NCBI RefSeq assembly: GCF_900116645.1
Contig: NZ_FPBO01000003.1
Location: 1 to 64,000 of the forward strand
Direction of reading: 5' to 3'
DNA from: Pseudoduganella namucuonensis
GTDB lineage: Bacteria > Pseudomonadota > Gammaproteobacteria > Burkholderiales > Burkholderiaceae_D
Length of the DNA: 64,000 nucleotides
The notes under the pieces are model-generated. The model was not told the origin of the DNA and did not search any database. It saw only the letters and a list, made by a program, of their open reading frames with translations. This document shows positions 30,435-39,912 of the stretch, one piece after another. Numbering within the stretch: position 1 is the stretch's first letter; each line of letters opens with the position of its first letter. A program made the translations under genes and the position numbers.

Positions 30435-30947
30435 ATGAAAAAAATGACGGCAGCAAAAAAGAACGCGAAGACCATGGCATCCCCGGCCGACAGCGCCCAG
30501 GCGTATCAGTGGCGGCACGGTAACATCGGCCGCCTGCTGAACATGGCTGTGCAGCGGTTTGAAAAACGGGTGCTGGAAGTGATGGCCGAAGCCGGCTACG
30601 ACGACGTCTCCTTGAGCCAGGTGGCGATCACCCGCAACCTGGACGCGGGCGGAACGCGCGCCACGGAGATCGCGAAGCGGGCCGGCATCACAAAACAATC
30701 GGTGGGCGAACTGATCGGACAACTGGAGGCGATCGGCCTGGTTGAACGCGTCCCGGACCCGGACGACAAGCGCGCCAGGATCGTGCATTTCACACCAGCC
30801 GGGCTGGCGTGGCTGAAAGCCTTTGAAATAGCCATCAAGCAATCCGAACAGGAAATGCGGGAGGAACTGGGCGCCACGACCCTGGAGCATCTCAAGCAAG
30901 GCCTGATGCGATACGGGTCGGGTGGGGACGCCTCGCGCGGCCACTGA
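30435..30947 (+). CDS. MarR-family transcriptional regulator
   Basis: A 170-residue MarR-type winged-helix regulator. The N-terminus is lysine-rich (MKKMTAAKKNAKT). The DNA-binding segment is DAGGTRATEIAKRAGITKQSVGELIGQLEAIGLVERVPDPDDKRARIVHFTPAG, with the wing DPDDKRAR typical of MarR. It is divergent to the hydroxyquinol operon with palindromes between, so it most likely represses that operon until an aromatic ligand binds. Its stop lies 5 bp before the stop of the convergent livF gene. Confidence 0.88.
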   Translation: MKKMTAAKKNAKTMASPADSAQAYQWRHGNIGRLLNMAVQRFEKRVLEVMAEAGYDDVSLSQVAITRNLDAGGTRATEIAKRAGITKQSVGELIGQLEAIGLVERVPDPDDKRARIVHFTPAGLAWLKAFEIAIKQSEQEMREELGATTLEHLKQGLMRYGSGGDASRGH

Positions 30948-30952
30948 ACGGG

Positions 30953-31668
30953 CTAGACTCCCAGGTACTGGTGGATGATGTCGGGCTCCTGGCGCAAGGC
31001 GGCCGAATCGCCGCTCCACACCACTTTCCCCTTTTCCATCACGAAGTGCCGGTCGGCTAAATTCAGCAGCGCGCCGACGTTCTTGTCGATCACGATCTGC
31101 GACAGGCCTTCGCGTTTCAGCTCGCCCAGGGCGCGCCAGATTTCCGCGCGCATCATGGGCGCCAGTCCTTCGGTGGCCTCGTCCAGCACCAGCAGTGTCG
31201 GATTGGTCATCAGCGCGCGGCCGATCGCGAGCATCTGCTGCTCGCCGCCGGAAAGCTGCCATCCCAGGTTGCCGCGGCGCTCCCTCAGGCGCGGGAAGAA
31301 GCCGTACACCCGCTCCAGCGTCCACTCCCCGCGGGGCGATCCCCGGTCCCGGCCGGCGCGCGCCGTGGCCACCAGGTTTTCCTCAACCGTCAGATTGGGA
31401 AACACCTGGCGGCCTTCGGGAACCAGGCCCAGTCCCAGCCTTGCGATCCGGTGCGACGCGAGCGTATCGACAGGCTGCCCGGCGAACCGGATGCCGCCCG
31501 CCTTGACCGGCAACAGGCCGAACAGGCATTTGATGGTGGTGGAACGGCCCATGCCGTTGCGCCCGAGCAGCGTGACGACTTCGCCGGCCCTGACGTCGAG
31601 GGAGACGCCAAACAGCGCCTGCGCATGCCCGTAGGAGGCGTGCACATTCTGGATTTCGAGCAAAGTGG

Positions 31669-31672
<4 letters not shown>
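30953..31672 (-). CDS. livF: Branched-chain amino acid-type ABC transporter ATP-binding protein LivF, Walker A variant
   Basis: A 239-residue LivF-type ATPase of a hydrophobic amino acid uptake (HAAT) ABC importer. The signature WQLSGGEQQMLAIGRALM and Walker B LLVLDEATEGLAP are normal. The Walker A loop reads GRNGMGRST: the invariant lysine is arginine (R43, codon CGT), which in most ABC ATPases strongly lowers ATP hydrolysis. The ATG at 31672 overlaps the livG stop as ATGA and has AGGA upstream; an ATG at 31681 would add three residues but has no spacing. In this island the importer probably takes up an aromatic or other organic acid rather than amino acids. Confidence 0.9.
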
Positions 31673-32432
<760 letters not shown>

Positions 32433-32436
<4 letters not shown>

Positions 32437-33449
32437 GGCTGTTCTCCCGCGGTTTTCCGCACCAGCCAGACACCGCCGGCACGCCCGCGCGCCAAGCGGG
32501 CATCGATACCCGCCAGGAAGCCGGCGATGCCGGCCTTGCCCAGCAGGGCGATCAGCACGATCGCCGGACCGAAGATCGCCATCCAGTGCTCGGTGAAGTG
32601 CTTGATGGCCTCTTCCATGCCCATGAGGGCGGCGGCGCCCAGCAGCGCGCCATGCACCGCGCCGAGGCCGCCCAGCACCACCATGACGATCAGGTCCCCC
32701 GAGACGATCCACGACAAGGTACTGGGCGAGGCGAAGGCATTCAGGTTGGCCAGCAGCATGCCGGCGATGCCGCACAGGATGGCCGACAGCACGTAGGCGG
32801 ACAGCAGGTACCGCCGCGCCGGCAGGCCGATGGCATTGACACGCCGCGCGTTCATTTTCGCGCCGCGCAGCACCATGCCGAACGGGGAAACGCGCAGCCG
32901 CGCCATCCACCAGGTGGCGAGCGCGAGCACCGTCAGCGCACAGGCATAGATGGTGTTCGGCTGCCCCAGGTCGCAGCCGAAGAATTTCGAGGTGGCCGAG
33001 ATGGTGGTGCCGTCGTCGCCGCCGTAATGCTTCAGGCTGACGAAGACGAAATAGCCCATCTGCGCGAAGGCCAGCGTGATCATGATGAAGGCGATGCCCG
33101 TCGTGCGCAGGCTGATCGCGCCGGTCACCAGCCCGACCAGGCCGCAGGCGACGATGCAGACCAGCAAATGGATCCAGCCGTTGTCGATGCCGTAGAACGC
33201 CGGGATCGCGACGCTGTAGGCGCCTAGCCCGAGAAACAGCGCATGGCCGAAGCTGACCAGGCCGCCGTACCCCAAGGCGAGGTTGAGCGAGGTCGCGGCA
33301 ACCGCATAGATGACGACGCGGGCCGTGAATACCACGTAGAAGGGTTGCTCCATCGCGTGCGCGACAAAGGGCAGCAGGATCAGCGCGCCGAACAGCGACA
33401 GCGGCAGCGCGACCGAGATCCGTAACAGGGATGGTTTGGTTTGCATCAT
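32433..33449 (-). CDS. livM: Branched-chain amino acid-type ABC transporter permease LivM
   Basis: A 338-residue multi-spanning inner-membrane permease of the LivM family. It carries the motif LNLALGYGGLVSFGHALFLGLGAYSVAI near the N-terminus and the coupling segment RGAKMNARRVNAIGLPARRYLLSAYVLSA, which touches the ATPases. The C-terminal segment contains VVLGGLGAVHGALLGAA. Start and stop overlap livH and livG by 4 bp each. Confidence 0.92.
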
Positions 33450-34369
33450 GATTTCCTCCCTGCGGGGAACAAGCCTTCCGGACGGAACGCGAGCACGACC
33501 GCCATCAGTATATAGACCAGCATCGAGGCCATTGCCGGCCCCGCCGCGTTGGCGAGATCGCGGCTCATCAGTTCGCGCAGCAGGGTCGGCAGGAAGGCGC
33601 GGCCCAGGGTGTCGGCCACGCCGACGATCAGCGCGGCATAGAAGGCGCCGCTGACGGAACCGATGCCGCCGATCACGATCACGACCAGCGTCGTGATCAG
33701 CACCGGCTCGCCCATGCCGGCCTGGACCGACAGGATGGGCGCGGCCATCACGCCGGCCAGCCCCGCCATCGCCGCGCCCAGCGCGAACAGCAGCGCGTTG
33801 AGCAGCTTGATGTTCACGCCCAGCGCGCCCACCATCGCCGGGTTGACCGCGCCGGCGCGGATCAGCATGCCCAGCCGGGTGCCGTGCATCAGGTAATGGG
33901 CGCCGACCGCCACCGCCAGGCCGACGGCGATGATGGCGAAGCGGTAGGCGGGATAGGTGATGCCGAACAGGTCGACCGTGCCCTCGAGGGCGGCGGGCAC
34001 CGGCAGGAAGTAGGCCTGCGGGCCCCAGATCATGCGGACGGCCTCGTTGAAGAACAACACCATGCCGAACGTCGCCAGCACATGGTCGAGGTGGTCGCGG
34101 CTGTACAGGCGCGAGACGGCCACCCGTTCAATCACCACGCCCAGCACGACGCAGCCGCCCACGGCCGCCAGCACGGCGGCCGTGAACGATGCGGTCAGGC
34201 TGTATGCCGTCGCCGCGAAATACGCGCCCAGCATGTACAGGGAACCATGCGCCAGGTTCACGAAACTCATGATGCCGAACACCAGCGTCAAGCCGGCCGC
34301 CAGCAGGAACAAAAGAATCCCGAACTGCAGCCCGTTCAGCAGCTGCGGAAGGATCAAGCCAAAACCCAT
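33446..34369 (-). CDS. livH: Branched-chain amino acid-type ABC transporter permease LivH
   Basis: A 307-residue permease of the LivH family. It has the N-terminal QLLNGLQFGILLFLLAAGLTLVFGIMSFVNLAHGSLYMLGAYFAA signature and the coupling region INIKLLNALLFALGAAMAGLAGVMAAPI (spelled VNIKLL in this copy). The VVIVIGGIGSVSGAFYAALIVG segment near the C-terminus is typical. It is first of the livHMGF set. The matching binding protein is not adjacent but lies at 41113-42282 in the same island. Confidence 0.92.
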   Translation of the reverse strand: MGFGLILPQLLNGLQFGILLFLLAAGLTLVFGIMSFVNLAHGSLYMLGAYFAATAYSLTASFTAAVLAAVGGCVVLGVVIERVAVSRLYSRDHLDHVLATFGMVLFFNEAVRMIWGPQAYFLPVPAALEGTVDLFGITYPAYRFAIIAVGLAVAVGAHYLMHGTRLGMLIRAGAVNPAMVGALGVNIKLLNALLFALGAAMAGLAGVMAAPILSVQAGMGEPVLITTLVVIVIGGIGSVSGAFYAALIVGVADTLGRAFLPTLLRELMSRDLANAAGPAMASMLVYILMAVVLAFRPEGLFPAGRKS

Positions 34370-34378
34370 GACGATCTC

Positions 34379-34975
34379 CTATTGCGCCGCGTACCTGGCG
34401 TGGCTGGCGTCGGCCAGCCGCTTCACCACCGCCGCGACGTTGGCGCCGAACACCTCGGCCGTTTTAAGGTCGCCGGGTATCATCTCCTCGACCGAGGCGT
34501 CGCCTGGCGTGGCCACCAGCAGGCCAAGATAGCCGCCGAGATGGTTGATGTCGTCGCGGGTCGACGATTTCTCGGCGGACGGGTGCATGTCGGTTCCGGT
34601 CCAGAGCATCTTGTGGTGGGCGGCGAAGGTCGACAGGTAGGAAATGGTCGAGCCCTTGTCGCCGTTCAGGCTGGCCGAATTGGTGAATCCGGCGGCGACC
34701 TTGCCTTTCCATTCCATTTTGAACCAGGTCTTGCTGGAGGCGTCGGCGAACTTTTTGAACTGCCAGGAGACGTTGCCCATGTAGGTGGGCGAGCCGAAGA
34801 TGATGCCGTCGGCGCGCTTCAGCGTTTCCCAGGCGGCGTCGGGAATATTGCCCTCGCTGTCGATGGCGACGAGTTCGACTTTCGCATCCGCCGACGCGGC
34901 GCCGATCAGCACATGGTCGGCGACGCGCTTGGTATGTCCGTAGCCGGAGTGGAAGACAATAGCGATGGTGGTCAT
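34379..34975 (-). CDS. Flavodoxin-like NAD(P)H:quinone reductase (WrbA/FMN reductase type)
   Basis: A 198-residue flavodoxin-fold protein. The FMN phosphate loop is FHSGYGHTKRVADHV, and GSPTYMGNVSWQFKKFAD with GKVAAGFTNSASLNGDKGST are typical of WrbA/FMN-reductase proteins that reduce quinones with NAD(P)H. AAGGAA lies upstream of the ATG at 34975. It lies 9 bp upstream of livH and next to a cytochrome c gene, suggesting a part in handling quinone or hydroquinone intermediates of the island's pathway. Confidence 0.85.
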   Translation of the reverse strand: MTTIAIVFHSGYGHTKRVADHVLIGAASADAKVELVAIDSEGNIPDAAWETLKRADGIIFGSPTYMGNVSWQFKKFADASSKTWFKMEWKGKVAAGFTNSASLNGDKGSTISYLSTFAAHHKMLWTGTDMHPSAEKSSTRDDINHLGGYLGLLVATPGDASVEEMIPGDLKTAEVFGANVAAVVKRLADASHARYAAQ

Positions 34976-35055
34976 AGGAGTTCCTTTTGTTTGATGTAGA
35001 GATGTGTACGGGGCCGATGGCGGCGCGGTTTTGCGGGACGGAAGTGCGTTTGCCC

Positions 35056-35811
35056 TTAACGCGTGCTCTCGGGCTTCGCGGCGGTCAGTGTCGACGTGTA
35101 CTCCGACACCGCCTTGATGTCTTCGCGGCTCAGATTCGTCAGAATGGCTTTCATCACATAAGCTTCCTGGATATGGAACTGCTTGGTTTTGAGAACGTCC
35201 AGCACGACTTCGAGATAGATCGGGGATTGACCGCCTATCCTGGGGAAAATCGACGAGGTCGCACCGCCGCCCGGACCATGGCACCAGGTACACGCCGGAA
35301 TACCGCGCTTTAAATCGCCCTCCCGGTACAGTTTTTCCCCGTGCGCCAGCAGTTCCGCATTGGTGGACTCATAGGGCTTTCCCGGCGATTGCGACGCGTA
35401 ATAGGCGGCCACATCCAGCATGTCGCCGGCGGCCAGGTTCGTCGCGATGGCATGCATGACGGGGCTGCGGCGCTGCCCTGTTTTGAAGAGCATCAGTTGC
35501 GAAGCGAGATAATTGGGCAATTGCGCGGAAAGACTAGGGAAAGCGCTGCTGACGGCATTGCCCTCGGCGCCATGGCATTGGGCACAGGCTTGCGTGGCGA
35601 TCTGCTTGCCCCGAACCGCGTTTCCTTGCCGGTTCCCAAAGCTATCCTTGTGGAAGGCCGCAATGGTCTTGGTTTCCATGGCCGCCACATCGGTTCCGGC
35701 CATGACTGGATTGGCTGTCGTCGACACGGCAAGAACCGCAATCCACGGAAGAATACGTTTCATCCACGTCGACGATGTCTGCGCGTGAATATTCTTTGCC
35801 TTGTGCGCCAT
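35056..35811 (-). CDS. Dihaem cytochrome c (c4-like)
   Basis: A 251-residue exported cytochrome with two haem-binding motifs, CAQCH and CTWCH, one in each half, as in cytochrome c4-type dihaem proteins. Candidate axial methionines follow each (RRSPVMHAI and EAYVMKAIL). A hydrophobic signal segment follows 17-20 polar residues (MKRILPWIAVLAVSTTANPVMAG). The ATG at 35811 has an AGGAGG site 8 nt upstream, located inside the doxX stop region, and is therefore preferred over the internal ATG at 35763. It probably passes electrons from a periplasmic or membrane dehydrogenase to the respiratory chain. Confidence 0.88.
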   Translation of the reverse strand: MAHKAKNIHAQTSSTWMKRILPWIAVLAVSTTANPVMAGTDVAAMETKTIAAFHKDSFGNRQGNAVRGKQIATQACAQCHGAEGNAVSSAFPSLSAQLPNYLASQLMLFKTGQRRSPVMHAIATNLAAGDMLDVAAYYASQSPGKPYESTNAELLAHGEKLYREGDLKRGIPACTWCHGPGGGATSSIFPRIGGQSPIYLEVVLDVLKTKQFHIQEAYVMKAILTNLSREDIKAVSEYTSTLTAAKPESTR

Positions 35812-35814
35812 GGT

Positions 35815-36258
35815 TTATCCCTCCTGAATTGCTTTGAGTTGGGCATGGCGGCGATTCCGCCCAATGTAAAACTCACCAGGCCCGAAGGCCGCCAGATATG
35901 CCAGGCCGCCCAGCATCGCCAGCCCCTTCAGAAAGTGGTTCATTTCATTTTGAAAGGCATTCGCATCGGCGTTCCACGGCCCGTGGATGCCGGCAAGGAC
36001 GGGAATGGTGAGCAGGAAAAGCACCGAAGCGGCAAGCCGCAAGCGCCAGCCGAGAATGACGCAGGCGCCGCCGACTAGCCACGCGAGGATGGTGAGGCCC
36101 AGGAACACCGTGGGTAGCGGTATGGCCTTGCCGGCCATCATCGCGGCGACGCCGTGGAACGATCCCAAGAGCCCGATGCCGTTCGCGATATAGACGATCC
36201 CGATAAGAACACGCCCCAATACGGCGCCGAATTTAGCGACGAAATCACTTTCTTTCAT
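35815..36258 (-). CDS. DoxX family membrane protein
   Basis: A 147-residue integral membrane protein of the DoxX/DoxD-like family, with four predicted helices (for example LIGIVYIANGIGLLGSF, LGLTILAWLVGGACVILGW, LAASVLFLLTIPVLAGI). Family members act with quinone-linked oxidoreductases. It ends 3 bp before the start of the dihaem cytochrome, and that gene's ribosome site lies inside the doxX end, so the two are coupled and may form one electron-transfer unit. Confidence 0.85.
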   Translation of the reverse strand: MKESDFVAKFGAVLGRVLIGIVYIANGIGLLGSFHGVAAMMAGKAIPLPTVFLGLTILAWLVGGACVILGWRLRLAASVLFLLTIPVLAGIHGPWNADANAFQNEMNHFLKGLAMLGGLAYLAAFGPGEFYIGRNRRHAQLKAIQEG

Positions 36259-36292
36259 TTTCTTCCCTCTTCTCTTTTCGCTTTTCCCAGGC

Positions 36293-38212
36293 CTACACCA
36301 CCATGCAATTGCAGCTCAGCGTCCACACGCCGGCATCGCCCTGGATCCAGCCGTGGTGATGGGTGACGCCGCCGCAGAAATCGCCGTTGCCGTGCGCGTG
36401 GCCGCAGCCATGCCTGCCGCTCTTCAGGGCCGTTCCCATGTACGCGCCCTCGTCGGCGCGGGCCACCGCGGCCGGCGACCACGCGGGGTCGTAGGGCAAG
36501 TCCGGCGGCGCCAGCGGCTTGAACGCGCCCTTCGCATGGACCACCTGCCCGTTCATGACGGTCAGCACCGATTCGATTTTCTTGATGCGCTCCTCCGGCA
36601 CCGCGAAGTAATCCTCCGACAGCACGGCCAGGTCGGCGAACTTGCCCGGCTCCAGCGTTCCTTTCACTTTTTCCTCGCCGGAGAACCAGGCGCTTCCCAC
36701 CGTGTAGCGGCGCAAGGCCTCCAGGCGGTCGAGGCGGTTGGAAACGCCGACCAGGGGCGCGCCGCCCGCGGTCTTGCCGCTGACGAACCAGTACAGCGAA
36801 ATCCACGGGTTGTAGCTGGCGATCCGGGTGGCGTCGGTGCCCGCGCCGACCGGTACATCGGCCTTGAGCATGTCCATGACCGGCGAGGCGCGCCCGGCCG
36901 CGTCCGCGCCGTGGCGCCTGATGAAGCTCTCGCCCTGGAAGTACAGCCGGTCCTGCACCGCGATGCCGCCGCCCAGCGCCTTCACGCGGTCGATGTTGCG
37001 CTTGCTGATGGTTTCCGCGTGGTCGAGGATCCAGCGCACCTGGCCGAGCGGCGCGTCGCGGTTCACGTTCTCCAGCACGCTCAACAGACGCGTGATCGAT
37101 TCGTCGTACGTGGCGTGGAAGCGGAACGGCCAGCCCTTCTCCACGAACAGGCGGATCACTTTCTCGAAATCCTTTTCCGCCGTGGGCCGCAAGTCGGGCC
37201 GGGGCAGGATGAAGTTGGCGGAATCGAAGGCCGAGAAGGTGAGGATCTCGCCCATGCCGTAGATCTTGTAGAAGGGGTCGTCGGTCAGCTTGACCTGCTT
37301 GATCCACGATTCGAAATCCTCGTATTCCTTGCCCGGCGAAAAGCTGAACATGCTGCACGCCAGGCGCACAGTCATGTGCCGGCCCTGCACCAGCTCGGTC
37401 ATCAGCGCATAGTCGGCCAGGTTGTTGTCGGCGCCGCCGTCGCTCACGCTGGTGAGGCCCAGGCGGTTCAGCTCGCGCATGAACTGGCGGATCGAGTTCA
37501 GCCGAGCCTGGTGCCCCAGCTGCGGCGCGCGGCGCATGGCCGAATACACCGAGAACATGCTGGGCTTGGCCAGGATCACGCCGGTCGGCAAGCCCTGCGC
37601 ATCCTTCACGATCTCGCCGCCGGCCGGCTGCGGCGTATCCTTGGTGTAACCGAGCGCCTGCACCGCGGCCTTGTTCAGCAAGGCGGTATCGTAGAAATGC
37701 AGCACCATGACCGGCACGTCCCCGGAGACGGCGTTGAGTTCCTCGATGGTCGGCATGCGCTTCTCGGCGAACTGGAATTCCGACCAGCCGCCCAGCACGC
37801 GCACCCACTGTCCCGGCGGCGTGCGTTCGGCCTGTTCGCGCAGGATGCGCAAGGCGTCGGCCAGCGAGGGCACGTCGTCCCAGCGGACTTCGAGGTTGTA
37901 TTGCAGCCCGCCGTTGATCAGGTGCATGTGGGAGTCGTTCAGGCCGGGGATGGCGACGCGGCCGGCGAGGTCGACGACACGCGTTCCCGGCCCCTGGAAC
38001 ACCGCGGTGTCGGCGTCGGCGCCGACGGCGAGGACTTTGCCGTCTTTCAAGGCGATCGACGCTACGACGCTGTTGCGCGCATCGAGCGTATGTATCCTGC
38101 CGTTGCGCAGGATCATGCCGGCTTCGCTTGCGCCCCCCATGCTGGCGCACCCGGCGAAAGGAATGCCGGCGGCGACGGCCGAGGCCTTGAATAAAAATTC
38201 TCTGCGGTCCAT
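36293..38212 (-). CDS. Exported YtcJ-like amidohydrolase
   Basis: A 639-residue amidohydrolase of the Amidohydro_3/YtcJ type. The N-terminus has a twin-arginine-like signal (MDRREFLFKASAVAAG) followed by a possible lipobox (FAGC), so it may be an exported lipoprotein. The metal-binding HxH lies in LNDSHMHLINGG, later histidines are in FHATYDES and LDHAETIS, and the aspartate is in GAGTDATRIA. The C-terminus has four histidines plus two Cys (CGHAHGNGDFCGG), an unusual metal-like tail. GGGGAG precedes the ATG. It may hydrolyse an amide, lactone or cyclic compound outside the cytoplasm, feeding the island; substrate unknown. Confidence 0.82.
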   Translation of the reverse strand: MDRREFLFKASAVAAGIPFAGCASMGGASEAGMILRNGRIHTLDARNSVVASIALKDGKVLAVGADADTAVFQGPGTRVVDLAGRVAIPGLNDSHMHLINGGLQYNLEVRWDDVPSLADALRILREQAERTPPGQWVRVLGGWSEFQFAEKRMPTIEELNAVSGDVPVMVLHFYDTALLNKAAVQALGYTKDTPQPAGGEIVKDAQGLPTGVILAKPSMFSVYSAMRRAPQLGHQARLNSIRQFMRELNRLGLTSVSDGGADNNLADYALMTELVQGRHMTVRLACSMFSFSPGKEYEDFESWIKQVKLTDDPFYKIYGMGEILTFSAFDSANFILPRPDLRPTAEKDFEKVIRLFVEKGWPFRFHATYDESITRLLSVLENVNRDAPLGQVRWILDHAETISKRNIDRVKALGGGIAVQDRLYFQGESFIRRHGADAAGRASPVMDMLKADVPVGAGTDATRIASYNPWISLYWFVSGKTAGGAPLVGVSNRLDRLEALRRYTVGSAWFSGEEKVKGTLEPGKFADLAVLSEDYFAVPEERIKKIESVLTVMNGQVVHAKGAFKPLAPPDLPYDPAWSPAAVARADEGAYMGTALKSGRHGCGHAHGNGDFCGGVTHHHGWIQGDAGVWTLSCNCMVV

Positions 38213-38248
38213 ATTGTCTCCCCGTTGGATATGGTCTTTTGCCGGGTG

Positions 38249-38848
38249 CTAGATGGCATCGCCGCGCAGCCAGGCCTGGCCGCGCCGGTACAGCGCCTCG
38301 ACCTCGGGACCGGTGAGCTGCGGCATGTCGCGTTTGACGTCGTAGCCGATGCGGGTCTGGATGTAGGCCAGGTGCCGGTAGCCCGCCGGGAACTCCGCCA
38401 GGCGCGCGGCATCCAGCTCGAGCCTCGTTCCCGGCCGCAGCGGGTCGATGCGGTCCTTCTCGTAGATCGGCTGCCGCAGCACGACGCCCCAACGGCCGCC
38501 GCGCTTCTCGATGAAGTCATAGAAGCGGCCGGTGCACACGACATCGCACGGCACGCCATCCACGTCCGCGCGCTGCGAGATGGTCATCTTGGTCTGCACA
38601 ATGGCGCGCTGGCCCGCCAGGTCGATCGTGGTCCCGCCCAAGAAATGCAGGATGCTCACGCCCTTGGCCCAGCCCTCTTTGGTCACGCGGATGAATTCCG
38701 TCGCCGGTCCCTGGAACCAGGTGGCCATCATCACGCCGTCGTCGTGCCAGACGGTGGCGAAGCGTTCCCAGTCGCCGGCGTCGCGCCACAGCGCCCAGTT
38801 TTCGACCAGATCGCGGATCGCCAGACGGTCCAACAATTCTTCGTTCAT
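38249..38848 (-). CDS. SnoaL/NTF2-like small enzyme
   Basis: A 199-residue protein with the NTF2-like fold (SnoaL family): LDRLAIRDLVENWALWRDAGDWERFATVWHDDGVMMATWFQGP is the typical start, followed by ILHFLGGTTIDLAGQRAIVQTKMTI and a C-terminal extension. Relatives include scytalone dehydratase, ketosteroid isomerase and small subunits of ring-hydroxylating dioxygenases. No large oxygenase subunit is nearby, so an isomerase or dehydratase role is more likely. GGAG lies upstream of the ATG. It sits between a binding protein and the amidohydrolase in the same operon. Confidence 0.8.
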   Translation of the reverse strand: MNEELLDRLAIRDLVENWALWRDAGDWERFATVWHDDGVMMATWFQGPATEFIRVTKEGWAKGVSILHFLGGTTIDLAGQRAIVQTKMTISQRADVDGVPCDVVCTGRFYDFIEKRGGRWGVVLRQPIYEKDRIDPLRPGTRLELDAARLAEFPAGYRHLAYIQTRIGYDVKRDMPQLTGPEVEALYRRGQAWLRGDAI

Positions 38849-38876
38849 TGCGGTTCTCCTTTTTGATTGATAGGGG

Positions 38877-39869
38877 TCAGCGGCCGATGGCCCGGTCGTA
38901 ATAACCGCGGTCGTAGTACGTCGACGGACTGCCCATGTCCTTCCTGGGCACGCCCCACTTGCCGCGCAGTTTCAACACCTGCTCCAGACCCGCCGGATCG
39001 AGCGCCGCCCGGCGCTGGAACCCGCTCTGCTCGTTCACCAGCACGCCGAACGCCGCCTCCGCCATCGCCGGATTGCTGTTGGGCACGCGATTCTGGAATA
39101 TGCGCAGCGCTTCCTCCTTGTGCGCGGGGTCGTAGAGCCACTCGACGCCTTTCACATAGGCGCGAATGAAGCCCTCCAGCCGCGCCTGGTTTTGCCTCGC
39201 CCAGCCCTGGCGCACACCGGCGACCGCCCCCTGGTAGGCGCCCAGACTATCCGCCACCGATTCCAGCACCGTGAATCCGCGCGCCTGCGCCTGCAATTCG
39301 AACGGCGAGACCAGCATGGTGGCGGACTGCCTGCCTTCCATGAGCGCCTGAAAACGCTGCAGGACGCCGCCGGCGCGCTCGACCGCGTAATCCCCCTCGC
39401 GCAAGCCGCCGCGTTCAAGGAGCTCGAACAGGACCGCCGCGTACCCGGTGCTTTTCGCATCCACCGACACGGTCTTGCCGCGCAGGCCGGCGATGGATTG
39501 CACGCCGGGCGCCGCCACCAGCTTGAGAAAGCCGCGGTCCCCGCCCATGACCGCGACCAGGTCCGCGCCGACCTTGTCCGGCACTTCGCCCTGCCCTTCC
39601 CTGTATGCGACCAGGTTGTCGATGGCGGTCATGGCGATATCGAATTTTCCGTCGATCAGATTGGTCAGCTGGAAAACCGAATTGGGGGTGGGCGTCACGT
39701 TCACGGCCACGCCTTCCGCGGCAAAGAAACCTTTGTCCTGGGCGACCCACAGCGGCCAGTTGGAGCCGCCGGGGAAGATGATGAGTTCTATCGGCTTTTC
39801 CGCCGCCGCCGATACGCCGGCGACGCATGCCAGGACCAACGTCAGCGCGATTCTCTTGATGCGATTCAT
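38877..39869 (-). CDS. NMT1/TauA-like periplasmic substrate-binding protein
   Basis: A 330-residue binding protein of the NMT1/SsuA/TauA family, with a signal peptide (MNRIKRIALTLVLACVAGVSAAAEK). Visible segments are GGSNWPLWVAQDKGFFAAEGVAV, LTNLIDGKFDIAMTAIDNL and SIAGLRGKTVSVDAKSTG. Such proteins usually serve an importer with one permease and one ATPase (TauBC type), and none is encoded nearby. It may therefore pair with a distant transporter or act as a scavenger or sensor. It lies in the same direction as the porin and the LivK-type protein. Confidence 0.87.
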   Translation of the reverse strand: MNRIKRIALTLVLACVAGVSAAAEKPIELIIFPGGSNWPLWVAQDKGFFAAEGVAVNVTPTPNSVFQLTNLIDGKFDIAMTAIDNLVAYREGQGEVPDKVGADLVAVMGGDRGFLKLVAAPGVQSIAGLRGKTVSVDAKSTGYAAVLFELLERGGLREGDYAVERAGGVLQRFQALMEGRQSATMLVSPFELQAQARGFTVLESVADSLGAYQGAVAGVRQGWARQNQARLEGFIRAYVKGVEWLYDPAHKEEALRIFQNRVPNSNPAMAEAAFGVLVNEQSGFQRRAALDPAGLEQVLKLRGKWGVPRKDMGSPSTYYDRGYYDRAIGR

Positions 39870-39912
39870 GGACAGTCTCCCTGGGGGCGTGCCGCCCCCG
39901 TTGCGCGGATTG

